A DNA stretch of 64,000 bases, taken from contig NZ_JQED01000017.1 in assembly GCF_000764225.1 (NCBI RefSeq), positions 1-64,000 of the forward strand, written 5' to 3'. Position numbers and translations under genes: made by a program. The notes under the pieces were generated by a model. That model did not search any database and was not told the origin of the DNA. It worked only from the letters and a program-made list of their open reading frames with translations. Origin of the DNA: Colwellia psychrerythraea (GTDB lineage: Bacteria > Pseudomonadota > Gammaproteobacteria > Enterobacterales > Alteromonadaceae). Shown here piece after piece: positions 29,412-39,876 of the stretch; within the stretch, counting starts at the first letter, position 1; every line of letters starts with the position of its first letter.

Positions 29412-30671
29412 ATGTCTCAAAGATTATTAATAGTAGAAGACAGTAAACCTATAGCAACCGTTATCAAACAGATAGCGCGTTCGTTAAAGTTTGATGTGGT
29501 CATTGCTACTGATTTAGCGCAGGTAGAAAATATCTTATCAACAGATGCCGATTTTTTTGCGGCGACTATTGATTACGCTTTACCAGACGCGCTTGATGGT
29601 GAAGCAATCGCCTGTGTTTTGTCTCATGGCATTCCAAGTATTGTTATGACCGGGAAAATGGATGATGAGACGCGACAGAAAATCTTGTCACAACCCGTTA
29701 TTGATTATATTCCAAAAGAAAATAGCCAAGCCTTTTTGTATTTAAAGCGAGTATTACATTGGCAGCAAACTAACAATCAAAATACTATTTTAGTGGTTGA
29801 TGACTCCTCTTCAGCACGAAATCATGTGGTGGAGTTATTAAAGCGCCGAAATTTTAATGTTATTACCGCTAACAATGGGGTGCAAGCGCTAGAGAAGCTT
29901 GCCCAACATAAAAATATTAAAATGATCATTACGGATTTAGAAATGCCGGTAATGGACGGCATTGAGTTAACCAATGAAGTTCGCCGTATTTATACGCGAG
30001 AACAATTAGCCGTGATAGGTATTTCAGGTGCAAACAATGGTATTCATTCAGCACGTTTTATAAAAAATGGTGCCGATGATTTTTTACGGAAACCTTTTTG
30101 TCCTGAAGAATTTTATTGTCGTATTACACAAAACATTGAAAGTTTAAATAACATCGCTAAAATTCAGCATGCAGCGAATACCGATTATTTAACGGATCTT
30201 GCTAACCGTCGCGCATTTTTCCGCAATGCAGAGACGCGCATTAAAGAATATACCAATAAAAATGTTCCTTACTGTTTAGCGATGATAGATATTGATTTCT
30301 TTAAGAAGGTAAACGATACCTATGGCCATGATATGGGTGATCAGGTCTTAAAAGTGATTGCACTGTATATGCGTAAGCATTTTGGCTCAGGGCTTACTGC
30401 ACGTTTAGGTGGTGAGGAATTTGCAGTACTGTTACATGGCTTAGATGCAGATAATTTGTATACCAAATTAGATGACTTTAGGCGTGAAATTGCAGTGTCA
30501 TCTATTCCTCTTGGCGAGACAAGCATATCCATAACGTTAAGCTTGGGTGTGATTTTTGATAGCCAAGATGAATTTTCTAAGCAAATGAATCAAGCCGACA
30601 ATGCCTTATATGCAGCAAAAGAAAATGGTCGAAACCAAATAGTTGTTTTTGGTGCAGACTTAGAAGATTAA
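29412..30671 (+). CDS. double-receiver diguanylate cyclase
   Basis: A 419-residue regulator with two complete receiver domains and a GGDEF domain. Receiver 1 has its acceptor Asp near residue 54 (TIDYALPD), receiver 2 near 175 (IITDLEMPVMDG); both keep the acidic pocket and the KP/PK lysine. The active site GGEEF is at 333-337 with NPGD-type substrate helix features (TDYLTDLANRRAF). The inhibitory RxxD site five residues before GGEEF is missing (FGSG), so product inhibition there is unlikely. The layout resembles PleD. No partner kinase is adjacent. Confidence 0.92.
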   Translation: MSQRLLIVEDSKPIATVIKQIARSLKFDVVIATDLAQVENILSTDADFFAATIDYALPDALDGEAIACVLSHGIPSIVMTGKMDDETRQKILSQPVIDYIPKENSQAFLYLKRVLHWQQTNNQNTILVVDDSSSARNHVVELLKRRNFNVITANNGVQALEKLAQHKNIKMIITDLEMPVMDGIELTNEVRRIYTREQLAVIGISGANNGIHSARFIKNGADDFLRKPFCPEEFYCRITQNIESLNNIAKIQHAANTDYLTDLANRRAFFRNAETRIKEYTNKNVPYCLAMIDIDFFKKVNDTYGHDMGDQVLKVIALYMRKHFGSGLTARLGGEEFAVLLHGLDADNLYTKLDDFRREIAVSSIPLGETSISITLSLGVIFDSQDEFSKQMNQADNALYAAKENGRNQIVVFGADLED

Positions 30672-30703
30672 CTAGTTTGAAATGGTTAAAACAATGAGTA
30701 AAC

Positions 30704-30733
30704 AATAGCGCTTTTAACAAGCGCTATTTTTTT
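30704..30733 (+). terminator. terminator of the diguanylate cyclase gene
   Basis: AATAGCGCTT and AAGCGCTATT form a perfect 10-bp stem followed by a T-run, 30 bases after the stop and before the convergent rarD gene. Confidence 0.85.
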
Positions 30734-30753
30734 GCAAGTGCCTCAGTCGCTAC

Positions 30754-31656
30754 TTATTTACGTTTTTTAAATGAGTCAAGGCTATAAAGCGCTAGCGCCG
30801 CCCAAATGAAGATAAAGGTGATTAACTCAGCACTTTTCATGGTTTCTTGATAATAAAATGTCGCCAGTAAAAACATAATACTGGGTCCCAAGTACTGAAA
30901 AAAGCCTAAGGTAGATAGGGTTAATCGTTTAGCGGCCGCAGTAAAAAACAGTAAAGGTGCAGTTGTTACTATACCTGCCATGATCAAGGTAACGTTTAAG
31001 CTGGCGGCATTTACTGTCAGATCACTGGTACTACTTTCCACAAAGAAAAACCAATAAATGAGAGCTAGGGGTAACATTAGCATCGATTCGATGAATAAAC
31101 CGATAAATGAATTGATTGGGAGTTTCTTTCTAATTAAGCCATAGATGGCGAAGGTACTTGCTAAAGCAATTGAGATGATTGGCAAAGTCCCTAAAGTGAT
31201 GAGTTGAATCATTACACCAACAAAAGCTAAAGCAACAGCTATTAGTTGGTTACGGCGTAAGCGTTCATTAAAAAATATCATACCTAACACCACATTAAAA
31301 AGTGGGTTGATATAGTAGCCTAAGCTGGCATCAAGTAAGTGGTTATTATTTACAGCCCAGATAAATAAAAACCAATTCACCGCGAGAAAACTCGCCGATA
31401 AAGACAATTGCAATAATAGCTTAGGTTGTTTGAAAATAGCGACTAGTTGAGGCCACATCTTCATCACGATAATCGTCACCAACAAAAATACCGTTGACCA
31501 AATCACTCGATGCATCATTATTTCTCCGGGATCAATATCCGAGAGTAATTTAAAATATATTGGAGCAAAACCCCATAAAAGGTAGGCACTTAGTGCACTT
31601 AACGCGCCATTGCGGCTGCTGTTTTCTTCAAGTTGATTGGTGGCTGATGCACTCAT
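30754..31656 (-). CDS. rarD: RarD-type EamA transporter
   Basis: A 300-residue membrane protein with ten hydrophobic segments arranged as two EamA halves. The RarD start is recognisable: LSAYLLWGFAPIYFKLL, then EIMMHRVIWS, and later LDASLGYYINPLFNVVLG and FQYLGPSIMFLLATF. The RarD branch is linked to chloramphenicol sensitivity in Pseudomonas; the physiological substrate is unknown. Confidence 0.9.
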   Translation of the reverse strand: MSASATNQLEENSSRNGALSALSAYLLWGFAPIYFKLLSDIDPGEIMMHRVIWSTVFLLVTIIVMKMWPQLVAIFKQPKLLLQLSLSASFLAVNWFLFIWAVNNNHLLDASLGYYINPLFNVVLGMIFFNERLRRNQLIAVALAFVGVMIQLITLGTLPIISIALASTFAIYGLIRKKLPINSFIGLFIESMLMLPLALIYWFFFVESSTSDLTVNAASLNVTLIMAGIVTTAPLLFFTAAAKRLTLSTLGFFQYLGPSIMFLLATFYYQETMKSAELITFIFIWAALALYSLDSFKKRK

Positions 31657-31901
31657 GATTAATTGGTTAATTGTTTAAGATGTAAAAAGAGCGAGGATGA
31701 TAACACGTCATTAAGGAGTACAAAGATTTAAAGCGAAGAGATAATGTTTCACCGCGTAAACTTGTCAGTACTATCCTTTTTTTAGTTAAGTAACGTAATG
31801 ATTTTTAGATAGTTATAAAAAAAAATTTCTCTACTAGGTGTTAGCGGCTTCGCTGAGTTAAAATAGCTCCATTACTCATATGAAAATTAGTCGACACCTT
31901 C

Positions 31902-33737
31902 TTGAATTCCTCCGTAGCCACAGTAAAAGCCGAAACCGACATTAGTAAAGAAAATAGTGAATTACTGCTAGAGACCTTAAAGCATCATTTTGGCTATGAA
32001 AGTTTTCGTGATGGACAAGCTAAAATTATCAATAGTTTGTTGCAAGGGCAAGACTCATTGGTGTTAATGCCAACGGGTGGTGGTAAATCGTTGTGCTATC
32101 AGTTACCGGCGGTATTATTGCCCGGTGTGACCGTGGTAGTATCTCCCCTGATTGCCCTGATGAAGGACCAAGTCGACGGTTTGACTAGACAAGGTATCTC
32201 AGCCGCTTTTATTAATTCAAGTCTTGAACAAAGCGAAATTAATGATATTTTTTCACGTTTAGCCCGTGGTGAAATTAAACTGTTATATGTTGCCCCTGAG
32301 CGACTGACTAATTATTACTTCCTACAAAGTTTAAGCCAACTGCAGTTAAGCTTATTCGCTATTGATGAAGCACACTGTATATCTCAATGGGGCCATGATT
32401 TCAGACCTGCCTATACCAAATTGCAATGTTTAAAACAAAATTTTCCTACTGTCCCGGTGATGGCGTTAACGGCAACCGCTGATGTGACAACACGTAAAGA
32501 TATTTTGAACCAACTTGCACTACCAAACCCATATATTCACCTTGATAGCTTTGATCGACCCAATATTCGTTTTACCTTAGCGCCAAAATATAATGGCGAA
32601 AAGCAGCTGTTGGGTTATATCAGAAAAAAGGGTGAAGATAGCGGTATTATTTATTGTAATAGTCGTTGGCAAGTGGAAAAGCTAGCAAAATATTTGGCAG
32701 CCAGTGGCATCAATTGCGCTGCCTATCATGCAGGGTTAGAAAATGAAATTCGCTCAATTGTACAAGAAGACTTTACCAAAGATAATATTCAAATTGTGGT
32801 TGCCACGGTTGCATTTGGCTTAGGTATTAATAAACCTAATGTGCGTTATGTTATACATTTTGAACCACCAAGAACTTTAGAGTCATATTATCAAGAAATT
32901 GGCCGCGCGGGCCGTGATGGTTTAAACGCAGAAGCTTTATTCCTCGTTGATGAAAAAGATGTGAATCGCATTAAAAAACGCATTAGTGAGGGTGATAATC
33001 CACAGCGAGTGAATGTCGAGATGCAGCGTTTTGCTGCCATGGATGCTTTTATTGATGCACAAACTTGTCGCAGGCGAGTTGTACTGAATTATTTTGCCGA
33101 ATATACCGAAAAAGGTTGTGGAAATTGTGACATTTGCTTGGATCCACCAAGTCAATTTGATGGTACTGTAGAAGCACAGAAAGTACTATCGTGCGTTTAT
33201 CGTATTGAACAACAAGGCGATATTAATCATGTTATTGCGGTATTACGCGGCGAGCTCACCGACAATATCAAACAACTTGAGCACGATAAAGTCTCTACCT
33301 TTGGCATTGGTAAGGGAAAAACAGTGGGTTACTGGTTCTCAATTATTGGCCAGCTGATTCACTTAGGTTATTTACAACAAGATATCGAACAACAATCTAC
33401 TCTATGTTTAACGCAAGCTTCAAGTGTAGTATTAAAAGCGCCTGAACCTTTGATGTTAGCCAGTCCCCGACTGCAAAAAGCTAGTTATTGGCAAGAGAAA
33501 AGCCCACAAAAAAGCTATGATAGGGTTTTATTTGCAAAATTACGCGAACTACGAAAAGGTATTGCTGATGGCGAAGATATTGCACCGTTTATTGTTTTTA
33601 ACGATGCGACCTTATCTGAATTGGCACGAATAAAACCTAAAACATCACGTGAAATGCTGAGCATCAGTGGTATTGGAGACGTGAAGTTAGCCCGTTATGG
33701 ACAACCTTTCCTAGCATTAATTAAAGAGCATGCGTAG
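31902..33737 (+). CDS. recQ: ATP-dependent DNA helicase RecQ
   Basis: A 611-residue RecQ. Walker A TGGGKS is at residues 58-63 and DEAH at 155-158. The RecQ aromatic loop ([14 protein letters not shown]), the [20 protein letters not shown] helicase motif, the zinc-binding [12 protein letters not shown]...CGNCDIC and a C-terminal HRDC domain follow. The start appears to be a TTG at 31902 without a clear ribosome binding site. The ATG at 31879 is in another frame and soon hits a stop. The N-terminal length from the TTG fits E. coli RecQ. Confidence 0.95.
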   Translation: MNSSVATVKAETDISKENSELLLETLKHHFGYESFRDGQAKIINSLLQGQDSLVLMPTGGGKSLCYQLPAVLLPGVTVVVSPLIALMKDQVDGLTRQGISAAFINSSLEQSEINDIFSRLARGEIKLLYVAPERLTNYYFLQSLSQLQLSLFAIDEAHCISQWGHDFRPAYTKLQCLKQNFPTVPVMALTATADVTTRKDILNQLALPNPYIHLDSFDRPNIRFTLAPKYNGEKQLLGYIRKKGEDSGIIYCNSRWQVEKLAKYLAASGINCAAYHAGLENEIRSIVQEDFTKDNIQIVVATVAFGLGINKPNVRYVIHFEPPRTLESYYQEIGRAGRDGLNAEALFLVDEKDVNRIKKRISEGDNPQRVNVEMQRFAAMDAFIDAQTCRRRVVLNYFAEYTEKGCGNCDICLDPPSQFDGTVEAQKVLSCVYRIEQQGDINHVIAVLRGELTDNIKQLEHDKVSTFGIGKGKTVGYWFSIIGQLIHLGYLQQDIEQQSTLCLTQASSVVLKAPEPLMLASPRLQKASYWQEKSPQKSYDRVLFAKLRELRKGIADGEDIAPFIVFNDATLSELARIKPKTSREMLSISGIGDVKLARYGQPFLALIKEHA

Positions 33738-33765
33738 AACTAATAACTGTTGTTTTGCAAAAAAA

Positions 33766-33800
33766 ATGCCGATCAACTAACTAGGATAGTTGATCGGCAT
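33766..33800 (-). terminator. terminator of the small Cys/Gly-rich gene
   Basis: ATGCCGATCAACTA and TAGTTGATCGGCAT form a perfect 14-bp stem. On the minus strand it is followed by a run of about eight Ts; on the plus strand the T-run is poor. It fits the small minus-strand gene just upstream and may also stop recQ transcripts. Confidence 0.85.
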
Positions 33801-33830
33801 TTGTACAAACGACAGTTGAAAGAGAGTTAA

Positions 33831-33938
33831 TTACTCTTTTTCAGCAGTTTCAGTTTGTTCAGTTGATTTATCTTGAGCTTGTTCTTGCTCTTTTTTCTCG
33901 TCGTGACCTTCGCCACCACAACCACCACAACAACCCAT
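33831..33938 (-). CDS. very small Cys/Gly-rich protein
   Basis: A 35-residue reading frame starting MGCCGGCGGEGHDEKKEQEQ and continuing with a Gln/Glu/Ser/Thr-rich acidic tail ending TAEKE. GGAG stands eight bases before the ATG and a strong terminator follows 30 bases after the stop, so the unit looks like a true gene. Three cysteines and a His in the first 12 residues suggest metal or cofactor binding, or N-terminal modification. The family was not recognised. It lies between recQ and the prolyl oligopeptidase gene. Confidence 0.72.
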   Translation of the reverse strand: MGCCGGCGGEGHDEKKEQEQAQDKSTEQTETAEKE

Positions 33939-33984
33939 AAATTACTCCAGATAGTTAAATTGAAATTAGTAAACTTGATGAAAT

Positions 33985-34011
33985 AGTACCTGAGTAATTT
34001 ACTCAGGTACT
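33985..34011 (-). terminator. hairpin after the prolyl oligopeptidase gene
   Basis: AGTACCTGAGTAA and TTACTCAGGTACT form a near-perfect 13-bp stem. On the minus strand it lies 50 bases after the oligopeptidase stop and is followed by a short T-rich stretch (TATTTCAT). It could be a modest terminator ahead of the small gene. Confidence 0.5.
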
Positions 34012-34061
34012 TGATCGAGATCAGCTTTTTTCAGATAACATCGAAAATAATTAGCGTATAG

Positions 34062-36233
34062 TTACTTCGGTAATGCAGTAAATCCCATGTTGAACAAGGT
34101 AAAGGCATAGATGTCAGCATACTGTTCAATAGTTTTTGACACAGGCGTACCGGCACCATGACCTGCATTGGTTTCAATACGAATGAGTGTTGGTGCATTG
34201 CCTGCTTGTTTAGCTTGTAACTCAGCAGCAAACTTAAATGAATGTGCTGGCACAACACGGTCATCATGATCACCTGTAGTAATCATAGTGGCCGGATAAC
34301 TTACACCGGCTTTTACATTGTGAACAGGTGAATAACCTTTTAAGTATTTGAACATTTCTTCACTTTGCTCAGCGGTACCGTAATCGTACGCCCAGCCTGC
34401 ACCAGCAGTGAAAGTGTGATATCTAAGCATATCTAATACACCGACAGCAGGTAAAGCAACCTGCATTAGATCAGGACGCTGAGTCATCACTGCGCCGACT
34501 AATAAACCACCGTTAGAGCCACCGTTAATCGCTAAGTAGTCACTAGAGGTATAATCTTGCTTAATTAAGTATTCACCGGCAGCAACAAAGTCATCAAAAA
34601 CATTTTGTTTTTCTAATTGAGTCCCCGCTTTGTGCCATTTTTTACCGTATTCACCACCGCCACGTAAATTAGCAACAGCATAAATACCGCCTTGCTCTAA
34701 CCATACCGCACGAGAAACACTAAACCTTGGTGTTAAGCTGATATTGAAACCGCCGTAACCATATAAAATAGTGGGGTTTTTACCGTTTAGTTCAATACCT
34801 TTTTTGTAGGTAATGATCATAGGTACTTTGGTGCCATCTTTTGATGGATAAAAAACTTGTTTTGATTCATATGCATCGCTATCAAACTTAGCACCAGACT
34901 TACGGTAAACGTCACTGTTTCCTTTATCTATGTTGTAGCTATAGATGGTGCCTGGTGTTTTGTAGTTGCTAAATGAATAATACAAAGTAGCTTCGTCTTT
35001 ATCGCCTTCTAAGGCTGAAGCACTACCAACTCCTGGTAAATTAACTTCACGTATTTTTTTACCTTGATAATCATATTGGTACACTTTAGAAATGGCATCA
35101 ACCATGTACTCAGTAAAGAAGAAGCCGCCGCCAGTTGACGCGCTCAATACGTAATTTGTTTCAGCAATAAAGTCAGTCCAGTTTTTACTTGCTGGTGCTT
35201 TGGCATTTACCGTCACAATCTTCTTATTTGGCGCACCTAAGTTAGTCACTAAAAATAATTTGTCACCTTGATTTTCAATGACGTAGGTATCGGCATCGAA
35301 GTTATCGGTAATTGTCACGAGTGGGCTATTGGGTTGAGTTAAATCTTTTAAATAAAGGTCATTACCTGATGTAGAAATGGCGCCTGAAATAAGTAAATAG
35401 CGGTTATCTTCAGTGACATTGCCACCAACATAACGACGTTTTTGCTCTGCGGTATTACCAAAAATAACTTTATCGTCTTTTTGTGGTTGACCTAATACAT
35501 GGTAATAAAGTTTATGTTGATCAGTTTTTGCCGATAACTCACTACCTTCTGGTTTGTCATAACTTGAGTAGTAAAATCCTTCATTTTTAAACCACGAAAT
35601 ACCAGAAAACTTAACATCTATTAGCGGAGTCTCTAGAACTTTCTTTGTTTCTACATCGATAACGATAATTTTACGCCAATCACTACCACCTTCAGAAATT
35701 GCATAAGCAGCAATAGAACCATCTTTTGAAAAGCTTAACTGTCCCAGTGAAGTGGTGCCATCTTCACTAAAGGTATTTGGATCTAAAAAGACTTCAGCAG
35801 TGCCACCGTCTTTTTGACGATAAACGACATATTGATTTTGTAGGCCATCATTTTTGTAGAAATAGGAATAATCACCCTTTTTAAAAGGAGCACCTACTTT
35901 TTCATAATTCCATAATTCAGCTAAACGAGACTTAAGCTGTGCACGGTATGGGATCTGCGACAAGTAATCGAATGTCACCTTGTTTTCTGCCTTAACCCAA
36001 GCGCCTGTTTCTGCGCTACGATCATCTTCTAACCAACGGTAAGGATCGGCTACGTCAGTGCCAAAGAAATTATCAACCACATCACCTTTTTGTGTCACAG
36101 GATAATTAATTTTTTGTGTCTGCTTTTGTACAGAAGCAACGGTATCTGATGTTTGCTCAACACTGTTACCAGTACAACCGGCTAATACGCTAGTGACCAA
36201 GATACTGGTCAAGAAAAGGCTTTGTTTCTTCAT
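34062..36233 (-). CDS. prolyl oligopeptidase (S9A), lipoprotein
   Basis: A 723-residue serine peptidase with a lipoprotein signal ([13 protein letters not shown], Cys 20). An N-terminal beta-propeller ([20 protein letters not shown] at the start) precedes the alpha/beta hydrolase domain. The catalytic Ser is about residue 573 in [12 protein letters not shown], with Asp and His in the [12 protein letters not shown] and NAGHGAG regions. It cleaves short peptides after proline and should sit on a membrane facing the periplasm. It is a single-gene unit. Confidence 0.93.
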   Translation of the reverse strand: MKKQSLFLTSILVTSVLAGCTGNSVEQTSDTVASVQKQTQKINYPVTQKGDVVDNFFGTDVADPYRWLEDDRSAETGAWVKAENKVTFDYLSQIPYRAQLKSRLAELWNYEKVGAPFKKGDYSYFYKNDGLQNQYVVYRQKDGGTAEVFLDPNTFSEDGTTSLGQLSFSKDGSIAAYAISEGGSDWRKIIVIDVETKKVLETPLIDVKFSGISWFKNEGFYYSSYDKPEGSELSAKTDQHKLYYHVLGQPQKDDKVIFGNTAEQKRRYVGGNVTEDNRYLLISGAISTSGNDLYLKDLTQPNSPLVTITDNFDADTYVIENQGDKLFLVTNLGAPNKKIVTVNAKAPASKNWTDFIAETNYVLSASTGGGFFFTEYMVDAISKVYQYDYQGKKIREVNLPGVGSASALEGDKDEATLYYSFSNYKTPGTIYSYNIDKGNSDVYRKSGAKFDSDAYESKQVFYPSKDGTKVPMIITYKKGIELNGKNPTILYGYGGFNISLTPRFSVSRAVWLEQGGIYAVANLRGGGEYGKKWHKAGTQLEKQNVFDDFVAAGEYLIKQDYTSSDYLAINGGSNGGLLVGAVMTQRPDLMQVALPAVGVLDMLRYHTFTAGAGWAYDYGTAEQSEEMFKYLKGYSPVHNVKAGVSYPATMITTGDHDDRVVPAHSFKFAAELQAKQAGNAPTLIRIETNAGHGAGTPVSKTIEQYADIYAFTLFNMGFTALPK

Positions 36234-36421
36234 TTGAGTCTCGCTTGTTGAAGTGACTGTTAGGTTAGTAAATGAATGTCGAATTATTTACATTTATTTT
36301 ACAAATCGTATAGCAGTGTAGCAGAAGAGGCTTTAGCAAGACTATGGCTTGCCTCATTGAGTATTGAGACAAGCGGCAGTATTTTGTTACAGGGTATTAC
36401 TAATGAGTTTTAGATTACCAG

Positions 36422-38809
36422 TTAGCGATTTTCCAAGCGATTGAAATCAAGTAAACCCGCCGATTTCGGTTGGTTGCTTTTATACCAAGCGTGTAATTCA
36501 TCGGCAAAAGCCCAGAAGTTAGGATTTGTTCGGCGAATAGCAAATTGGTCTTTAAATTGACGGTAATCTTGTTCGCTTTTAATGGCATTAAAAGTACGGA
36601 CAAATTCACTAAGCTGGGTGTGCTCTACTTTAAAAAAGGCGTTGGGGTATGTACCTACCACACCTCGTAAAATGGCTAAATCATCTTCTGCGGGCAGACG
36701 ACGATCAGCTTCAGAAAATAAATGAGCAACATTACTGTGCGCGGAATTATTGATAACACTATAGACTTGTTTTTTATCGCCATTGGCTACCATGACATAA
36801 CTCACCTGGGGTAATAGCGCTACGCTTTCATTAGGCAATTGACTCAAATTGGCTATAATTTTATCGCTACCGCTTTGTGCTAATGCAGAAAGGTTAAACT
36901 GGCTGACATCAGTATTTTGAGTGTGCTTAGCAATCAATTGAAACAGCTCTTCTTGATGGTTACTGGTTTGATAGTTAATGCCTGTTTCCGGTAACTGAGC
37001 AAAATCATCGGAGAAAATATAGTCTTTAATATCGTCACTGGTATCACGATACCAATATTCATGTACTGCCTTACGCTCAGCTTTTGGTAAAAAACTAATG
37101 AAATTACTTTCAGCTTCCATGCGTAAAAAATCCATATACAAGCGAGTTTTTAGTTGATGGCTAACACTGCCATACACGTCGAATCCAGCGACCAATAAAT
37201 AATGAATTCGTTCTAATAATGGGTAACTAATTAACCAAGCTGTTTTCGGGGTTGGGCCGATAAAGCCTTGTAATACAGAAGCACTGTCAAAGTGTCTGAA
37301 AACGGTTAGGCTGGCATTGGGATTTCCTTTACCTGACCATATCAAATCAAGGTTCAGTTGGTTTGGTTGTAAGTTAAGCGCTTTTACATAAGCTAATTTA
37401 TTTTTTACATATTCCTGCTGACTTTTAGCATATTGTCGCCAGTAAAGTAATGACATGGCTTTATCACTGGTACCGGCTGGTAATTGTAATAACTCGGTAT
37501 TCGCTTCAATGAACTGTTTGCTGGGGTAATGGTCAAAATTATCAGGACTGAGGAAAAACACCCAAAAATTATCTTCAATGACATTGAGCGCAATTTGTCC
37601 ACGGCAAACAGGTCCTTTGATAAAGTTCATAATAGAGAATTGTGCTTGGTCTAATAAAAATTGATAGCGTGATTTATCTGGGATCGCTTGAAATGTTTTA
37701 AAGGGATTAGAAGCGTTAGCTAATTGGTAATCAGGTAGTGTAGTTACTGGATAATCAGGGTGGTAGAAAAGAGCTTTAAGACGCGCCATTTTGGCTTCAC
37801 CAAATGGGTAGGGCATATGACGCTTGGCAATAATGGTGTCGTTATGTTTGATCAGTCGGTAATACACTTGCGGTTTATTGATAGTAGCTTTGGGACTGCC
37901 ATCAGCATAGGGTGAATCAAAGGGACGGCGGGTAGTAATAACGGCTACTTTTTCATCACTGGGTGTGCTCGAACGAACAAGCTTAAAATAACTAGATTGT
38001 GATTTGTCGAAGTATAAATTAGCTAAATATAAATGTTCAAATAAATAACGAGCAATTAACTGTTCTTTAGCAGAGTTACCATTGAGTAAACTCTCCCAGC
38101 GATTGATCATTTGTTGTTCTTTAGCATTGGGTGGTACGGCATCAGGCATGATCGCGCCACGAGCTAACCAACCAGTTAATTGATCATGCTCTGGAGTTGA
38201 TAGTGCTGGTAGCGCATAAGGCATACCGCCTTGTGGATACTTATTTTTATAATGCTCAAACTCTTCTATTGTTGGGCATTGCTGGCTTCTATTGAGTGAG
38301 ACATCAAAGCTATCATTAAGTATTGGCTCATCGGGTAAAGGGTGTTGCTTTTTCAGTTGTAACATTTGATAGAATAAGCTGGCTTGGGTGTTCGCTTGCT
38401 CTGTTTGTTGTCGTTCATTAAGTACCGGAAAAAAGCCCTGTTGGCGAAGAGGCTCTAAGTTTTCAGTTTTCAACTCAGTTAATTTACTAAGGCTATCGCT
38501 TACTTTAGCAGTCAGTAAGCGCTCACCATTATATACCATGGTTTTATTGGCACCACGTTCAATACCCGCACGACTTTCCATTTTTAACTGGCAAGGCGCA
38601 TCGTAACAGCCATGACAAACAACACAGCGATTTTCGATAATGGGTTGTATATTTTTGTGAAAATGAGAGGTTTGTGCGGTGGTCGGTTTATCTTGAACTA
38701 GCCTATTATCAACATTGCTTGGACCATACAGCTTGTCGAATTCCATAACGCCTAATGTGGCACAACCTGAGAGAAATAGAAAAATAAATAGCCATTGAAA
38801 CTTGCGCAT
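36422..38809 (-). CDS. cti: fatty acid cis/trans isomerase
   Basis: A 795-residue protein of the Cti family, which converts cis to trans double bonds in membrane phospholipids under solvent or heat stress. It has a lipoprotein-type N-terminus (FIFLFLSGC) and the heme motif CVVCH at residues 62-66, followed by CYDAPCQLKMES. Further family stretches are CPTIEEFEHY...GGMPYALPALS and KRHMPYPFGEAKMARL. The combination of the N-terminal cytochrome-like site and overall length makes the call secure. It is a single-gene unit on the minus strand. Confidence 0.93.
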   Translation of the reverse strand: MRKFQWLFIFLFLSGCATLGVMEFDKLYGPSNVDNRLVQDKPTTAQTSHFHKNIQPIIENRCVVCHGCYDAPCQLKMESRAGIERGANKTMVYNGERLLTAKVSDSLSKLTELKTENLEPLRQQGFFPVLNERQQTEQANTQASLFYQMLQLKKQHPLPDEPILNDSFDVSLNRSQQCPTIEEFEHYKNKYPQGGMPYALPALSTPEHDQLTGWLARGAIMPDAVPPNAKEQQMINRWESLLNGNSAKEQLIARYLFEHLYLANLYFDKSQSSYFKLVRSSTPSDEKVAVITTRRPFDSPYADGSPKATINKPQVYYRLIKHNDTIIAKRHMPYPFGEAKMARLKALFYHPDYPVTTLPDYQLANASNPFKTFQAIPDKSRYQFLLDQAQFSIMNFIKGPVCRGQIALNVIEDNFWVFFLSPDNFDHYPSKQFIEANTELLQLPAGTSDKAMSLLYWRQYAKSQQEYVKNKLAYVKALNLQPNQLNLDLIWSGKGNPNASLTVFRHFDSASVLQGFIGPTPKTAWLISYPLLERIHYLLVAGFDVYGSVSHQLKTRLYMDFLRMEAESNFISFLPKAERKAVHEYWYRDTSDDIKDYIFSDDFAQLPETGINYQTSNHQEELFQLIAKHTQNTDVSQFNLSALAQSGSDKIIANLSQLPNESVALLPQVSYVMVANGDKKQVYSVINNSAHSNVAHLFSEADRRLPAEDDLAILRGVVGTYPNAFFKVEHTQLSEFVRTFNAIKSEQDYRQFKDQFAIRRTNPNFWAFADELHAWYKSNQPKSAGLLDFNRLENR

Positions 38810-38929
38810 GAGGACCCTTAGGTAGCTGAATATTATTGAGCTAAGTTTAAGCTATGTTGATGAATACTGTAAAGTTACCATATGTTTTAGTCAGTATTCG
38901 TCAGCATTGCAGTGCCTTCTTATCGTTCA

Positions 38930-39346
38930 CTAATATCGATTTCTTAGTTCAGGTAAGTCGCTATGGTATTGAACAAACTCCACTTCATAACCATCAGCAT
39001 CAAGAAAGTAGATATTTTCTCTATATTTATCAGGTGTGCCATCTTTATGAATGGCGAAACCTGCTTTTTCTATGCGTGCTATGGTGCCTTTAAGATCACT
39101 GGTGACATAGGCAAAGTGTGCCAAACCTACTTGGTGGCCTGTTAAATCTCTATTTTCACCGACGCCATTATCGGCAAAGGCGATATACTGATAGTCATCA
39201 CCAAAATGTAACCAGTTTCTCGGTTTTCCAGACCATTCACCTTTATCACCGCCGCGTACATGCCAGTGTGGAAAAGCCGCGCGGTAAAATTTCAAGCTTT
39301 TTTCTATGTCAGTGACGACTAAGTTAATGTGTTCTAAAGTAATCAT
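38930..39346 (-). CDS. VOC (glyoxalase/dioxygenase fold) protein 1
   Basis: About 138 residues from ATG 39346, which has AGGAG eight bases upstream (a farther ATG at 39376 has none). The fold pattern is two beta-alpha-beta-beta-beta units: LEHINLVVTDIEKSLKFYRAAF and HQVGLAHFAYVTSDLKGTIARIEKAGF, ending DADGYEVEFVQY. His and Glu positions typical of metal binding in VOC proteins are present. The substrate cannot be told. It is in a row with a second VOC gene and an FMN reductase gene. Confidence 0.85.
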   Translation of the reverse strand: MITLEHINLVVTDIEKSLKFYRAAFPHWHVRGGDKGEWSGKPRNWLHFGDDYQYIAFADNGVGENRDLTGHQVGLAHFAYVTSDLKGTIARIEKAGFAIHKDGTPDKYRENIYFLDADGYEVEFVQYHSDLPELRNRY

Positions 39347-39397
39347 AAGTGCTCTCCTGTACGTATAAAAACGCATCTATCAATAGTGTAGTTTCTT

Positions 39398-39808
39398 TTA
39401 CATTGAATATTTTTTTTCAACTCGCCAAGGCGGATGTAAGCGATTTTCTCCGGCCCAATAGAGCTTTATCTTGTTGCCACTAGGATCTGATAATATTGCT
39501 TCACGCCATAAGTATGACTGTGAAATAGGTAGTTGTTCAAATTCAATGCCACGGCTTTGTATTGTTGTTACCCATTCATCTAATTTTTCATGTTCAAAAT
39601 AAATAGTTGTGCCAGAGCTCAGTTTATTTGATTTGTTAGTCAGCGAGTCTGTTTCAGCTAAGCTTAATGAAAATGTTGCTCCCTCATCTGGGCAAGCAAA
39701 GCGTGCATAATGTGGTGTATCGACAATATGTAAAAATCCTAAACGGCGATAAAAGTCTGTACTTTCTTCCATGTTAAGGACGGTAAGGGTAACTTGATTT
39801 AAATTCAT
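39398..39808 (-). CDS. VOC (glyoxalase/dioxygenase fold) protein 2
   Basis: A 136-residue VOC protein: VTLTVLNMEESTDFYRRLGF, TTIYFEHEKLDEWVTTIQSRGIEFEQLP and LSDPSGNKIKLYWAGENRLHPPW. The C-terminal NRLHPPW motif recurs in a VOC subgroup often fused or adjacent to flavin reductases. GAGG precedes the ATG. It lies 51 bases downstream-start from VOC protein 1, in the same direction. Confidence 0.83.
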   Translation of the reverse strand: MNLNQVTLTVLNMEESTDFYRRLGFLHIVDTPHYARFACPDEGATFSLSLAETDSLTNKSNKLSSGTTIYFEHEKLDEWVTTIQSRGIEFEQLPISQSYLWREAILSDPSGNKIKLYWAGENRLHPPWRVEKKYSM

Positions 39809-39876
39809 AATATTGCCTCGTTAACTTGATTTTATTTTATTTAGTGCAATTTCGTTCAATTCATTTTTCGATGAGC

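Noticed and set aside
31879..31944. ATG-started frame just before recQ as an alternative start.
   Set aside because: It is in a different frame and stops after about 21 codons, so it cannot encode the RecQ N-terminus unless a frameshift is assumed. The in-frame TTG gives a normal length.
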